Assembly (NCBI GenBank): GCA_036703315.1
Contig: DATNPH010000173.1
Span: 1 to 30,542 of the forward strand
Source of the DNA: DATNPH01 sp036703315
GTDB taxonomy: Bacteria > Cyanobacteriota > Cyanobacteriia > Cyanobacteriales > Coleofasciculaceae
DNA: 30,542 nt
Direction of reading: 5' to 3'
Part shown: positions 1-8,890 of the stretch, piece after piece
How the letters are laid out: each line of letters begins with the position of its first letter
Position numbering within the stretch: position 1 is the stretch's first letter
The notes under the pieces: model-generated
What the model was told of the DNA's origin: nothing
Seen by the model: only the letters and a program-made list of their open reading frames with translations
The model's database searches: none
Position numbers and translations under genes: made by a program

Positions 1-616
1 TTGCATCATCTGCTATGTAGTCAATAACTTCTGGTTCTAAGATAAAATAACCACCATTGATCCAAGCCCCGTCTCCATCTTGCTTCTCCCGAAAGCTAGC
101 AATTTTATTGTCATCTTCTCCCAACGCCAGCGCTCCAAAACGCCCTGCTGGTCGGGTTGCTGTCAATGTTGCTAAGGTCTTTTGCTCTTTATGAAAGTCA
201 AGCAACTCTTTGATATTGACAGAACTTACACCGTCTCCATATGTGAAGCAGAAGGTGTCTTTGCCAACATGCTCTTTTACTCGCTTGAGTCGTCCTCCGG
301 TCATTGTATTTTCACCCGTATCAACCAAGGTGACTTTCCACGGTTCTGCATAACCAGAATGAACGTTCATTTGGTTAAATCGCATGTCGAATGTGACATC
401 GGACATGTGTAAGAAGTAGTTAGCAAAATACTCCTTAATTACATATCCTTTATAACCGCAGCAGATGATAAATTCATCAATGCCGTAGGACGAGTATGTT
501 TTCATGATGTGCCAGAGAACTGGCTTACCACCAATCTCGACCATTGGTTTTGGTCTGACGGAAGTTTCTTCACTGATGCGAGTACCAAGACCTCCAGCCA
601 GGATCACTGCTTTCAT
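1..616 (-). CDS. rfbF: Glucose-1-phosphate cytidylyltransferase, 5' part
   Basis: The reverse strand from the ATG at 614-616 is open to the window edge, so about 205 N-terminal residues are present and the 3' end is missing. The protein begins MKAVILAGGLGTRISEE and continues VRPKPMVEIGGKP, the nucleotide-binding signature of sugar-nucleotide transferases. The whole N-terminus, including LWHIMK, CCGYKGYVIKEYF and FTYGDGVS, reads as the RfbF family. This enzyme makes CDP-glucose from CTP and glucose 1-phosphate, the entry step to CDP-linked deoxysugars of surface polysaccharides. A GAGGT ribosome site precedes the start by about 8 bases. Neighbouring CDP-sugar genes (rfbG and others) would be expected beyond the left edge; this is inference. 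Confidence 0.93.
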   Translation of the reverse strand, partial: MKAVILAGGLGTRISEETSVRPKPMVEIGGKPVLWHIMKTYSSYGIDEFIICCGYKGYVIKEYFANYFLHMSDVTFDMRFNQMNVHSGYAEPWKVTLVDTGENTMTGGRLKRVKEHVGKDTFCFTYGDGVSSVNIKELLDFHKEQKTLATLTATRPAGRFGALALGEDDNKIASFREKQDGDGAWINGGYFILEPEVIDYIADDA

Positions 617-1387
617 GTAATTACCTCGTAATTTTCAAGGAGACCCGTTTGCAAGTTGGGTAGATTGTTAGCACACAAACCAAATGAGAAAAATTTGTTG
701 TTTCTTTCTCTAGATGATTATCCTAATCGTAAACTGATGAACCAACTGTAAAGACACGGTAAATCAACCCGCTCTCCATATAAAAAATTTGAAAAGATCT
801 GTAATTGTCCGGATTCGCATCAAATCAGTGTGAGATAAACAGCAAAATCATAACAACGCCCAGCTTAGAATGCCAAGGTAAAGTCTTATCAAGTTATCTG
901 TCTTTGGTGACTCTGGGGAAAGAATAATAACAAAGCCTGTGTATAGCTTGCCTTCTCGCTCTAAGCAAATTTTGTCATCCCGCAGGCTATAGCCTTTACA
1001 AAATTAATATTTCCCATAGAAGTGCTCGAAAGCAGAGACTCTCGCCACTAGAACAAGCTGGTGTTGCTGGTTAGGAATGAGAATAGCCTGTGAATTAGGC
1101 AAGGGTGGGAGGAAAAAGAGGTTTTCCAGCACTTCCATCCCACTGGGGGACAACCCAGCCTAAGTCGCTTTCTAAAGCGTGCAACCTGAGTACAGGCATT
1201 TCATCTGCATGGGCAAGACGCCTGCACTACATGTTCAACGCCAACTTGGTACATACTGGCACAAATCACTTCAAATTCATTTCTCTACAACTGGGAAAGA
1301 TTCACCATAGCCTCTGTGAACTATCCATGGTGTAACTTAATGCAACTTAATGAAGCATGCCTTCTTGATGAGATGAGGCAGCTACAG
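617..1387. other. Intergenic region, no credible gene
   Basis: This 770-base stretch lies upstream of rfbF and downstream of the S41 peptidase gene. A 76-codon open frame at 1105-1335 has no recognisable family, no ribosome site and unusual composition, so I do not call it. A 12-base perfect palindrome, AGGCTATAGCCT, is at 984-995. The right part of the region (about 620-800) should hold the rfbF promoter, but I cannot assign boxes with confidence. Confidence 0.5.
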
Positions 1388-2671
1388 TTACTCCAATAAA
1401 ACTTCTATGGCTTTCTCGAGTTGAGGGTCTTTTCCCTGAGCGTACTCTAGTGGAAAAGGAACCTCAATATCTGGTATGACTCCCTTGCCTTCCAGTCGTT
1501 CTCCATCAACAAGAACATCAACTACTGCTAGGTACAACAGATTGCCATCTTCCAGGAGAAAAGGACTTCCACCAACAACAGCTCCAGCTGTTTTTGTTCC
1601 CACGACCTTTCCGAGTTTATATTTCTTAAAACCATAAGCAAGAATTTCTTTACCACTTCTGGAGCCGTTATTGACAAGCATAACGACTGGTTTTCTCCAT
1701 TGAAGATCCAGGTTCCTCTTTATCCCATCACGCGGGATTTGAGTCATGACTGGAACTTTTTCTGTAAAAATGTTGAGATAATTTGGTTGGGCTCCACCCC
1801 ATCCATCTCTAAGATCTAATATCAAACCATCTGCATCTTTAAGCTTGCCATAGCCCATCTCGCTAACCAGCAGTTGCTGATACTGATCACCCGCATAAGA
1901 CCAAATATGAATATAACCAATTTTTTTGCGAAGGACGCTACCGCCTTCCGCTTTGCTATCGCGCTCAACAATTTTGGCACTCTCCCGCATAGCATCTAAG
2001 AAAAGCGTATTCGGGTTGAGCTTCTTGGGGATTACAGTTATCTCTTGGACGCTTGTTGCGTCGGGAGTTCGTTGAACCGATATCTTAACGTCTTGATCTG
2101 TCTTGTCAACAAAGGATTGAATCGCCTGATATGGCTTACCATCAACTGCCAGCACAGCATCTCCGACTTTAAGACCAGTTTTTGCAGCAGGACTACCATC
2201 TAGAATTGCTGTTATAAAGGTTTTTCCGTTGCTTTCTTTAGTAAAAATTCCAATTCCTGTATAGTCTAATTTTCCATCAGGAAAAACTCTGTTGATTTCT
2301 TTTCTAAAATTTCCTCCATCAAAGATACCAATAAGTTGATAATACGCAGGTTCTAATTTAGAATAAAAACGAGTATGAGAGGTATTCAGCTCAGAGAGCA
2401 TTTGATTAATAATAACTGAGGCTTCCTCTAAAGATTGAGCTGGCTTAATTCGATTCTGGTACTCTTCTCGTTTCGCGTTCCAGTCAATACCATTAAATTT
2501 TGGATCAAAAAATTGGTCGTTAACCTCTTGCCAAACTTCGTTTAAAGTAGTCAAGTAAGGTGAATCCTTTGCTGATAAGACTTCTTGAAATAGGGGTAAG
2601 TATATAAGCAGGATAGTAAAAATAACAAGGTTTATTAAGGCAATTATTTTTTTTCTTCTGCTGCTAGTCAT
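1388..2671 (-). CDS. S41 family peptidase with PDZ domain, membrane-anchored
   Basis: 427 residues. A hydrophobic segment at about residues 9-33 is a signal anchor, so the enzyme should face the periplasm or thylakoid lumen. A PDZ-like domain spans about 135-215 (YTGIGIF, then SPAAKTGLKVGDAVLAVDG). The catalytic tail-protease-like domain follows, with LDLRDGWGG at 285-293 and the nucleophile segment NNGSRSGKE around Ser339. The Lys that follows the Ser in CtpA-type enzymes (TFGKG) is replaced by TAGAV at 361-365. Instead a Ser98-His99 pair and Glu391/Glu394 could provide a tricorn-like Ser-His-Ser-Glu arrangement; this assignment is inference. The gene stands alone, and its substrate cannot be told from the sequence. 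The family call is firm and the catalytic mechanism is not. Confidence 0.88.
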   Translation of the reverse strand: MTSSRRKKIIALINLVIFTILLIYLPLFQEVLSAKDSPYLTTLNEVWQEVNDQFFDPKFNGIDWNAKREEYQNRIKPAQSLEEASVIINQMLSELNTSHTRFYSKLEPAYYQLIGIFDGGNFRKEINRVFPDGKLDYTGIGIFTKESNGKTFITAILDGSPAAKTGLKVGDAVLAVDGKPYQAIQSFVDKTDQDVKISVQRTPDATSVQEITVIPKKLNPNTLFLDAMRESAKIVERDSKAEGGSVLRKKIGYIHIWSYAGDQYQQLLVSEMGYGKLKDADGLILDLRDGWGGAQPNYLNIFTEKVPVMTQIPRDGIKRNLDLQWRKPVVMLVNNGSRSGKEILAYGFKKYKLGKVVGTKTAGAVVGGSPFLLEDGNLLYLAVVDVLVDGERLEGKGVIPDIEVPFPLEYAQGKDPQLEKAIEVLLE

Positions 2672-2925
2672 TGATTGCTAATTTCGGTTTTATTATTAAT
2701 TAGCTAAAAGTCTTAGCTTTCTCTAATAATAGCGATAAGCTGGACTGAGTTAATAAACATGACTTTGAGTGAGGTGGCTTAGGGAGTTAAGATATCTTGT
2801 GGCAGTTACTGCTAAGCCGCTCGACATTTATTTTTCCTGCTAGAGTCAAGCCGCAACTGGAGTTCAGCCTTCAAATTATGCATGTTAGATGTGGAATAGA
2901 TTACTTCCCAAGCGCAAGAGTCTAA

Positions 2926-3336
2926 TCACTTGATCCACCTGAAGGATTTAACAGCTTGCTGGTAAGCTTGGTAGCGATCGCTGTTTCCGTAAGGAGAATT
3001 AACCAGTACCAATTTGCTCCGACGGAAGTCAAAGATACCAGTGATTTCGCTTTTAATATCTCCCAAAGCTTGTCGATAGCTGTAAGTATGACGCAAAGTA
3101 TTGTCTTGGGCACTGCCAAAGGTACGTTCAGCCTCTACGTTAAAGCCACCAGTATAGTTATAGACAGCTCCTGTCCAAACCTGTCCAGGTTGGCTTTCAA
3201 GATCGAGCATCTGAATGTCTAGCACAGCATCAAATTCTGTTGGTGCCTTGCAGATCACGCGATTATAGTTTAGTGGGCTTAGAACCAATAAACTATTTGT
3301 ACCTAAGCCAGACCCCCACGAATGTGGTGTGACCAA
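2926..3336 (-). CDS. Small protein of unknown function downstream of kinase
   Basis: 136 residues from a TTG at 3334-3336, seven bases after the stop codon of the Ser/Thr kinase, in another frame. The frame stays open upstream to about 3400 but has no ATG, so the start is uncertain. The protein is rich in aromatic and charged residues (VYNYTGGFNVEAERTFG, then FDFRRSKLVLVNSPYGN) and looks like a real folded domain rather than a shadow. No signal peptide or membrane segment is visible. It may be translated by coupling to the kinase, or it may be the 3' remainder of a once longer gene. I do not recognise the family. Shorter opposing frames at this place are shadows. Confidence 0.5.
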   Translation of the reverse strand: MVTPHSWGSGLGTNSLLVLSPLNYNRVICKAPTEFDAVLDIQMLDLESQPGQVWTGAVYNYTGGFNVEAERTFGSAQDNTLRHTYSYRQALGDIKSEITGIFDFRRSKLVLVNSPYGNSDRYQAYQQAVKSFRWIK

Positions 3337-3343
3337 ATCCGTT

Positions 3344-5191
3344 TTAATGTAAGTCGGCTTCCCAAACTGCCATGTAGATACGATCGCGATCGCTACGTTC
3401 GATCACGCCTTTCAAGCTATTATCTCGACCACTCACGAACGTATAGCGATTAGATTTACCTTGATATACGGCTTCTAGCCCCTGTTCGATATCACCAGAG
3501 GCATTGCCGTTGAGCATTTTATTCAATGTCCCTGACATCGTTCCTAGTGCAACAGCGTCAGAAAAGGATGCCTCTGATTGGCGAAGACGTCCGGAACTAC
3601 GGTCAAACAAATATCCTAGGCTGACCTGACCGGGTACAAAATCTTCATAGAGTACGGCACGGGTATTGGGCCATACACCTGATGATACTTTTGTAGGTTG
3701 ACCTAACTCCTCTCTGACATAGCGTTGCTGAGTTCCTGGGGTGAATGCAGGAATGTTCGTAGATTGATTCGGATTTTGGTTGTCGTTTCTGGGTGCAGGT
3801 GAAGGGATTTGAGGTGGTATCGGTGAGGGCGCTTGAGGCGCTCGCCGTGAAGGGGATTGAGGAGGAATCGACGGCGTGGGTTCTGAAGGTTGTGAACGGG
3901 AACGTGAGGGTGTTGAGTAGGAGGGTGGCACAGGAGTCGGTTGTCCTGATGTTGGTTCAGAATTGGCAGGCTGTGAACGGGAAGGAATTGAGGCGGGTAG
4001 AACAGGAGTCGGTTGTCCTGATGTTGGTTCAGAATTGGCAGGCTGTGAAGGTGACGGTGTTGAGTAGGAGGAGGGCACAGGAGTAGGTTGTTCTGAGGTA
4101 GGCTCAGAATTGGACGAGACGGTACTGGAGGGCTGAGGCGATCGCCTTAATCCCAGGACGAGCGCGATTATAGCAAGGAGCAAACCCCCTGTAATTAAAC
4201 CGACTGTTACTAAGGGATTACGCTGATTTCTTGGGATAACAGGATTGTTACCAACGGGAACCGTTTGTGGAGGGAAAGGGTTTGCGGTTGGTGGAATTGG
4301 AGAGTTTGGGGCATGGGGTAAACCAGCAGGGGAAACTACCGCCGTTGCTATATCTGAAGGTGTACCAGCAGCAGCAGATTGCAAGGCGTTGAGCATATCT
4401 CTTGCGGTGGCAAAGCGATCGCGTACACTAAACCGAATCGCTCGATCTATCACCATCGCCAGGTTGGGGTTGATATTCGGAGCATACTGACGCCAGGTTA
4501 TTTCGCCTGTGCGATCGTCTACTGGCAAGTCCTGAGGCATTTTGCCTGTAAGCGAAAACACGGCTGTCAATCCTAAACCGTACAAGTCACTGGCAAAAGT
4601 TGGGCGTCCCTTGGCTTGTTCCGCAGACATAAACCCAGGCGTTCCAATCACCATTGATGGAGCTGAGTTATTTGGGTTTACCAGCGTGTTCATCGCCTCT
4701 TTGACAGCGCCAAAATCAATCAGCACGGGCAACCCATCCCGTTTCCGGATAATTATGTTCTCCGGTTTGATATCTCGGTGAACCATGCGGCGGTTATGAA
4801 CATAGTCCAACACTGGCAAAAGACTAACGAGTATTTGCTGAACTTCGTTTTCAGAAAGCCTACCTTGCTGTTGTACCTTTTTAGCCAGAGTGTCGCCTTC
4901 GATATACTCTTGTACCAAGTAAAATTGTCCAGCTTCTGTAAAGTAAGCAAACAACTTAGGAATCTGGTTGCTTCCTTCCCCCAGATCCTCTAAAACTGCT
5001 GCTTCCCGTTGAAACCGCTCTTGTACCAACTTATAAGCCTGCGGGTCGTGCGTCACAGGCTTGAGCTGTTTAATCACACAGCGCCGTCCTGAAGGCATGT
5101 GAGTATCTTCGGCAAGAAAGGTGTTACCGAACCCACCAGCCCCCAGATTCTGAAGCACACGATAGCGATTATTTAAGAGTGTTGACGTCAT
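3344..5191 (-). CDS. Membrane Ser/Thr protein kinase (PknB/Spk type)
   Basis: I start the protein at the ATG at 5191 (MTSTLLNNRYRVL, 615 residues), two codons inside a TTG alternative. The kinase domain covers about residues 9-270. It has the glycine loop GAGGFG (17-22), an AIK-like VIKQLKP with Lys41, the catalytic loop HRDIKPEN (138-145, Asp140), DFG (159-161) and GTPGFMSAEQ in the activation segment. All catalytic residues are present. A single membrane helix lies at about 328-348. It is followed by a Pro/Ser/Thr-rich linker with three imperfect 25-residue repeats (NSEPTSGQPTPV) and a C-terminal sensor-like domain of about 120 residues with no known name. The enzyme phosphorylates Ser/Thr on proteins; its target is unknown. 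Confidence 0.93.
   Translation of the reverse strand: MTSTLLNNRYRVLQNLGAGGFGNTFLAEDTHMPSGRRCVIKQLKPVTHDPQAYKLVQERFQREAAVLEDLGEGSNQIPKLFAYFTEAGQFYLVQEYIEGDTLAKKVQQQGRLSENEVQQILVSLLPVLDYVHNRRMVHRDIKPENIIIRKRDGLPVLIDFGAVKEAMNTLVNPNNSAPSMVIGTPGFMSAEQAKGRPTFASDLYGLGLTAVFSLTGKMPQDLPVDDRTGEITWRQYAPNINPNLAMVIDRAIRFSVRDRFATARDMLNALQSAAAGTPSDIATAVVSPAGLPHAPNSPIPPTANPFPPQTVPVGNNPVIPRNQRNPLVTVGLITGGLLLAIIALVLGLRRSPQPSSTVSSNSEPTSEQPTPVPSSYSTPSPSQPANSEPTSGQPTPVLPASIPSRSQPANSEPTSGQPTPVPPSYSTPSRSRSQPSEPTPSIPPQSPSRRAPQAPSPIPPQIPSPAPRNDNQNPNQSTNIPAFTPGTQQRYVREELGQPTKVSSGVWPNTRAVLYEDFVPGQVSLGYLFDRSSGRLRQSEASFSDAVALGTMSGTLNKMLNGNASGDIEQGLEAVYQGKSNRYTFVSGRDNSLKGVIERSDRDRIYMAVWEADLH
3887..4111 (-). repeat. Three in-frame ~75-bp repeats in kinase linker
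   Basis: The DNA encoding the Pro/Ser-rich linker contains three imperfect copies of a roughly 75-base unit, recognisable by GTTGGTTCAGAATTGGCAG and its variant. Each encodes a segment beginning NSEPTS(E/G)QPTPV. The repeats stay in frame, so copy number can change without destroying the kinase. Confidence 0.8.
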
Positions 5192-5361
5192 GAGCAATTC
5201 AGGAAAGCTTTTTTAAATCAATCAAAAATAAGGGTCACAGAAAATCGGCAGGGAAGCCCCATACTGTGCGCCGTCTTTGCCGCCCCGCTTCGCTAACAGT
5301 TTGGGAAGGAACCACCGTCCGCGATTTGGGGAATGGGGAATGCGTAATAGGTAGTTCTTCC

Positions 5362-5389
5362 CAATTACCAATTACCAATTACCAATTAC
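5362..5389 (+). repeat. Heptamer tandem repeat (CAATTAC)x4
   Basis: Four perfect copies of CAATTAC sit in the 300-base gap between the kinase start and the 3' end of the GIY-YIG-like gene. Short tandem heptamers (STRR) are well known in cyanobacterial genomes. The rest of the gap (5198-5498) shows no gene that I can support. Confidence 0.9.
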
Positions 5390-5498
5390 CACGAAATCCC
5401 GCGACTGAAGTGCAGGGAATGAGCTTAACAATCATCCACCCGTTGCCTGAATTGTACTCTTATGACATGTTTTCAAATCCCCCAAAGGAGATAAAGTT

Positions 5499-6038
5499 TT
5501 ACTTTAAGTCAAGTAAACCATTTTCTTTAAGTTTTGGATTGAAGCGAATTTCTGTTTGCACGCCACGAGATTTTAACACCTCTAAAATTTGTGCTTCAAC
5601 TCGTCGTGCAACTTGTTTTAGCAATTTAGTTTGCATCAAGCCATCGCCTTTTTGATAGCTTACCTGCTCTTCGTCTGTCATCGTCTGTTTGGCATCGATA
5701 GGATGATTCCAGACTGCTTCGTCTGAGCCATTACCAGGAGGGGTTGTACCATTTTCCTCAATCCACGCATCACGAATATTTTCTAACTGGGTACGATTGG
5801 GGCGATCGATGGTTTGGACTTTTAGCCAATAGCAGAATTTCGGTTGACGTACCAGGTGTTGCTTAAGGCTGAGATAAATATCGCGAGAGTAGTTTACGAG
5901 TTGTAGGGTTTTATCCTGATCAAAAATTGCGTAAGTTCCTATTTTTCCTTGCAAATCATCCGGTAAATTGCCAGTCTCATCAAGATAAGGAATATAGTCT
6001 AAGTCGGTGAGGGTGGGGATTTGTATTTCAGGAGCCAT
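5499..6038 (-). CDS. GIY-YIG-like domain protein (cyanobacterial/plastid type)
   Basis: 179 residues beginning MAPEIQIPTL. The fold signature is visible in degenerate form. IGTYAIFD at 33-40 stands for the GIY strand, LQLVNYSRDI at 45-54 for the YIG strand, and Glu86 in LENIRDAWIEENG for the catalytic acid. The segment SLKQHLVRQP and the motif TTPPGNG are typical of a protein family conserved in cyanobacteria. The same domain is found at the N-terminus of the plant chloroplast glutaredoxin GRXS16, where nuclease activity has been proposed. The missing second Gly and changed tyrosines make full nuclease activity doubtful. There is no operon partner. Confidence 0.72.
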   Translation of the reverse strand: MAPEIQIPTLTDLDYIPYLDETGNLPDDLQGKIGTYAIFDQDKTLQLVNYSRDIYLSLKQHLVRQPKFCYWLKVQTIDRPNRTQLENIRDAWIEENGTTPPGNGSDEAVWNHPIDAKQTMTDEEQVSYQKGDGLMQTKLLKQVARRVEAQILEVLKSRGVQTEIRFNPKLKENGLLDLK

Positions 6039-6194
6039 CGCAAGAAGAAAAAAATTTTATACTATTTCTATGTTTTGTCTGCTACAGATGATGTAGTCGA
6101 AATTAGGCATTGGGAGTTGAAGAGTGCTTTTCAAAATTCCCAATTCCTGATTCCCAATAAGTGTTCTGTGTACCAAACCTTTAGGGGATGAGTA

Positions 6195-6521
6195 CTATAT
6201 GACTTTTCGATAAATAGCACACAGGCGGCTGGGGTTGAATATTTTAGCTTGGAACATCAAGCTAGGAGGCACGTTAATGATGAGGTAATCATCTGATTCG
6301 TGGTATTGCTCAAATTCTGTTGGCATTCCTTTTGGTGTTGCTGCACTGTAAGGAACGGGCTGAAAAAGTAGTTCTGTAAACTCAACTTTTTGCCCTTGTA
6401 TTTGTCCAGCTACTTGGTTCAAGAAGCTTTCACTGGCCAGCAAACTGAATAAGTTGTTTCTGGCTTCTGGAGCTAGGACAAAACTACTATCAAAGCTGTT
6501 AACAATTTTTAATCGAGCCAT
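6195..6521 (-). CDS. Hypothetical protein
   Basis: 108 residues from an ATG, with no signal peptide or membrane helix. It starts MARLKIVNSFDSSFVLAPEA and contains FTELLFQPVPYSAATPKGMP and SDDYLIINVPPS. Composition is that of a soluble protein. I do not recognise the family. It lies on the same strand as its neighbours, separated from them by more than 150 bases on each side, so it is probably transcribed alone. Confidence 0.6.
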   Translation of the reverse strand: MARLKIVNSFDSSFVLAPEARNNLFSLLASESFLNQVAGQIQGQKVEFTELLFQPVPYSAATPKGMPTEFEQYHESDDYLIINVPPSLMFQAKIFNPSRLCAIYRKVI

Positions 6522-6762
6522 TTTTAGCGCAAGCGGTATTCATTGACACTGGGGTGATTATACCTGAGGTACTTCCAGAGTTAGCAATGAAAACAATGAT
6601 AGTAACAGTTTGTATCACTCTTTGAGCTGATAATGAAAGGCAAGTAGCTTAAAGACGTGATAGCTTCCAAGCGTAGTAGTTAATGTGGTGGTAGCAGGCT
6701 GGCGATCGCCATAGCTGCGAATCCTGCAAGGAGTGCGCTCATAGTATAGTGTAGAAACTACA

Positions 6763-6829
6763 AGTTGGATTGAGCGAGAACGAAACCCAACAATTTGTAA
6801 GGTGTGCTGGGTTTCGTTCCTCAACCAGC
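6763..6829. repeat. Dispersed-type inverted repeat / hairpin
   Basis: A perfect 12-base inverted pair, GAACGAAACCCA at 6778-6789 and TGGGTTTCGTTC at 6808-6819, is extended outward by imperfect pairing (TTGGATTGAG with CTCAACCAGC). This looks like the short palindromic repeats scattered between genes in many cyanobacteria. It sits about 50 bases past the TPR gene stop and may end that transcript. The rest of the 6522-6878 gap shows no gene; a 69-codon frame across the repeat is not credible. Confidence 0.75.
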
Positions 6830-6878
6830 CTACGTAATTTTGTTTAAGTCAGCACCATTCGGCTTAGCGTGAAGCTAC

Positions 6879-7790
6879 TTAACTTCCAAAAGCTTCCTTG
6901 TAGCAATCGCGACTGCTATTGTTTATGCTAATCTCGAGCCGACATTTCTCGTAGCTAATTTGGGAAATATTACCCTTGAGTAGTTGAGGCTTTTTTTCCA
7001 AAGCTTTATTGAAAAATTCTAGAGATTCTTGCTGCTTACCTTGGTTCCTTAAAATTTGCGCTTTAAGGTATAACAAATCTGGGTTCCCTGGTGTTATGCC
7101 AAGGGCACGCTCTACGTATTCCATCGCTTTATCATGCTTTTTCAAATCGCGATAGCCAACTGCAATACCACGATAAGCCAAGTATTTGGGAGATGCATAA
7201 TTTTCTAACCTCTCGATCGCCTTAGCTGGGTCAGAAAATGGCAAATTCACCGCTAAGATCAAATCCATATAGCCCGTAAGCAAGTTCAGCTCTGGGTCGT
7301 TAGGGTCAACTTTTTTAGCATCGTCCAGAGATTGGAAGACTTTCTGCAATCGGCTTAAAGCTCCTACAGGACCTTCTTTCTTGAACTTGTAAGTACCTTC
7401 TAAAAACTGACCCACCGCGATGTAAAGGTTGCTGCGTAAAGGGTCAGTACTCTTTAGTTGCTCTGCGGTTTGTAAAGTTTTGGCGGCGTAGCGATTGAGG
7501 GTATCCCAATCTTGATTGGTATAAGCTAGAGATGCCAGCATGGCATAAGCTAAAGGTTCATTAGGTTCACTAGCTTCCGCTTTGCTGAGGTAACTCTTGG
7601 CTTGTTGGTAGTTTCCATCTTTGAAGATGGCGTCGAAAGCGGCTTGAGTATTGTTGCCAATGTTGCGAGGACTAGTGTTGCGAAAAGGATCACCAGCAAG
7701 AGTAGGTGTGACCCACATACTGACTAACACAACTGCTGCACTGGTAAGGGCTTTCACAGTTCGTTTTGGTGCGGGAAACCAATTAGACAT
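6879..7790 (-). CDS. Exported tetratricopeptide-repeat protein
   Basis: The open frame reaches a GTG at 7802. A GAGG ribosome site six bases before the ATG at 7790 makes that the likely start (303 residues, MSNWFPAPKR). A signal peptide with a hydrophobic core (VKALTSAAVVLVSMWV) ends near TPTLAG, so the protein is exported. At least four TPR-like helical pairs follow, including FKDGNYQQAKSYLSKAE, GYRDLKKHDKAMEYVERAL and NQGKQQESLEFFNKALEKKP. TPR arrays bind other proteins, and the partner here is unknown. The C-terminus has two cysteines (YEKCRLE, SRDCYKE) that could form a disulfide outside the cytoplasm. It is transcribed away from the ABC ATPase gene. Confidence 0.85.
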   Translation of the reverse strand: MSNWFPAPKRTVKALTSAAVVLVSMWVTPTLAGDPFRNTSPRNIGNNTQAAFDAIFKDGNYQQAKSYLSKAEASEPNEPLAYAMLASLAYTNQDWDTLNRYAAKTLQTAEQLKSTDPLRSNLYIAVGQFLEGTYKFKKEGPVGALSRLQKVFQSLDDAKKVDPNDPELNLLTGYMDLILAVNLPFSDPAKAIERLENYASPKYLAYRGIAVGYRDLKKHDKAMEYVERALGITPGNPDLLYLKAQILRNQGKQQESLEFFNKALEKKPQLLKGNISQISYEKCRLEISINNSSRDCYKEAFGS

Positions 7791-8166
7791 TGTCATCCTC
7801 ACAAAAATAATCCTTGATTAAAGTCTGACGTTATGGTTGATTTAAAGTTCCAATCGATAAGAGTTTGGAGAGTCAAGGTTGAGTCTGTCAAAATTAAGAT
7901 GAACGAATTGATCATGCTAGGTTAGCAGCTACTGCTCTTTTGTTGACGATGTCTGACAAACCAGTGCATCGACCTTGACATCAATTATTCTAGCGATGAG
8001 CCTGAGGATATTCCTCGTTTGTGCTGCTAGTTTCTCCTGAAGCTACTGCATTAGTCCTCTTTACGTTGCACTAAGCAGTAAAACTGACATAGTAGCTCTC
8101 TTGAGAGCTAATGTGTGCTCGATCGCCTCTTAACTCCAAACAGCCCTTTTCAAAGCACCGATCTTA
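7791..8166. promoter_or_regulatory. Divergent intergenic region with palindrome
   Basis: This gap separates the divergent TPR and ABC ATPase genes, so it must carry both promoters, though no clear boxes stand out. A hairpin with arms TAGCTCTC (8093-8100) and GAGAGCTA (8103-8110) lies about 57 bases before the ABC start and could be an operator or leader hairpin. No gene is seen. Confidence 0.4.
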
Positions 8167-8841
8167 ATGCTTTATATCAGAAACCTGACTTACCATCCTC
8201 CGGCTACCCCCTCGGCTATCTTAAAATCTCTGGATCTAGAACTAGCACCTCAACAACTAGGACTAGTCATTGGTCCAAGTGGCTCTGGCAAAACTACACT
8301 ATTAGAAATTTTGGCAGGACTAGCAGAGCAAACAGCAGGGACTATCTTTTGGCGAGATCAGGAACTTACTTCGGAACACCTGCAACAACTAGGAGGATTG
8401 GTATTTCAGTTTCCAGAGCGACATTTCTGTGGCAGCACAATTCTGGAGGAATTGCGGTTGGGACATCCGGAGTTAGGGTCACAAAGAGTTTATGAAGCCC
8501 TAGGGGAAGTTGGACTGGCTGATTTACCGCTCACCAATGGGCCCCATGCATTGAGTGGGGGTCAACAGCGACGCCTTGCTCTAGCCGTGCAACTGATTCG
8601 GCAACCCCATATTTTACTATTAGATGAACCGACAGCGGGCTTAGACTGGTCAATGCGACGACAGTTGGTAAATCTCCTGGCGAAGCTCAAGCCTCATTGG
8701 ACGCTGTTTGTCGTTACTCACGATGCTGGTGAATTATTACAAATTGCCGATCGCTGCTGGACTCTCAACCACGGAGAATTAAAAACAGTTGACCCCGCTA
8801 GCTTGAAAACCCAAGTGCCACAACCGCAATCGGTGGCTTAA
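8167..8841 (+). CDS. ABC transporter ATP-binding protein (ECF/CbiO-like)
   Basis: 224 residues, the length of a lone ATPase subunit. All ATPase motifs are present: Walker A GPSGSGKT (36-43), Q-loop Gln81 in VFQFPERHF, signature LSGGQ (129-133), Walker B ILLLDEP (149-155) and switch His185. The FQFPERHF segment after the Q-loop resembles energy-coupling-factor (CbiO/EcfA) ATPases and the plastid protein ABCI11/NAP14, which has been linked to metal or ion homeostasis in chloroplasts. No membrane subunit is nearby, so the partner must be encoded elsewhere. The substrate is unknown. It may be co-transcribed with rsmG about 100 bases downstream. Confidence 0.87.
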   Translation: MLYIRNLTYHPPATPSAILKSLDLELAPQQLGLVIGPSGSGKTTLLEILAGLAEQTAGTIFWRDQELTSEHLQQLGGLVFQFPERHFCGSTILEELRLGHPELGSQRVYEALGEVGLADLPLTNGPHALSGGQQRRLALAVQLIRQPHILLLDEPTAGLDWSMRRQLVNLLAKLKPHWTLFVVTHDAGELLQIADRCWTLNHGELKTVDPASLKTQVPQPQSVA

Positions 8842-8890
8842 AGCTAAACCGGGAAATACCTGAACAACTCGTTTAAAATCCTGGTCTTTT

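Noticed and set aside
182..412. 76-codon plus-strand frame
   Set aside because: It is antisense to the clearly coding rfbF gene; the family match is on the other strand.
1105..1335. 76-codon plus-strand frame in the rfbF/S41 gap
   Set aside because: No ribosome site, no family, odd composition; not credible as a gene without homologs.
5266..5655. 129-codon plus-strand frame
   Set aside because: It runs through the heptamer repeat and then antisense through the GIY-YIG-like gene.
6615..6824. 69-codon minus-strand frame
   Set aside because: It lies across a dispersed inverted repeat and has no gene-like features.
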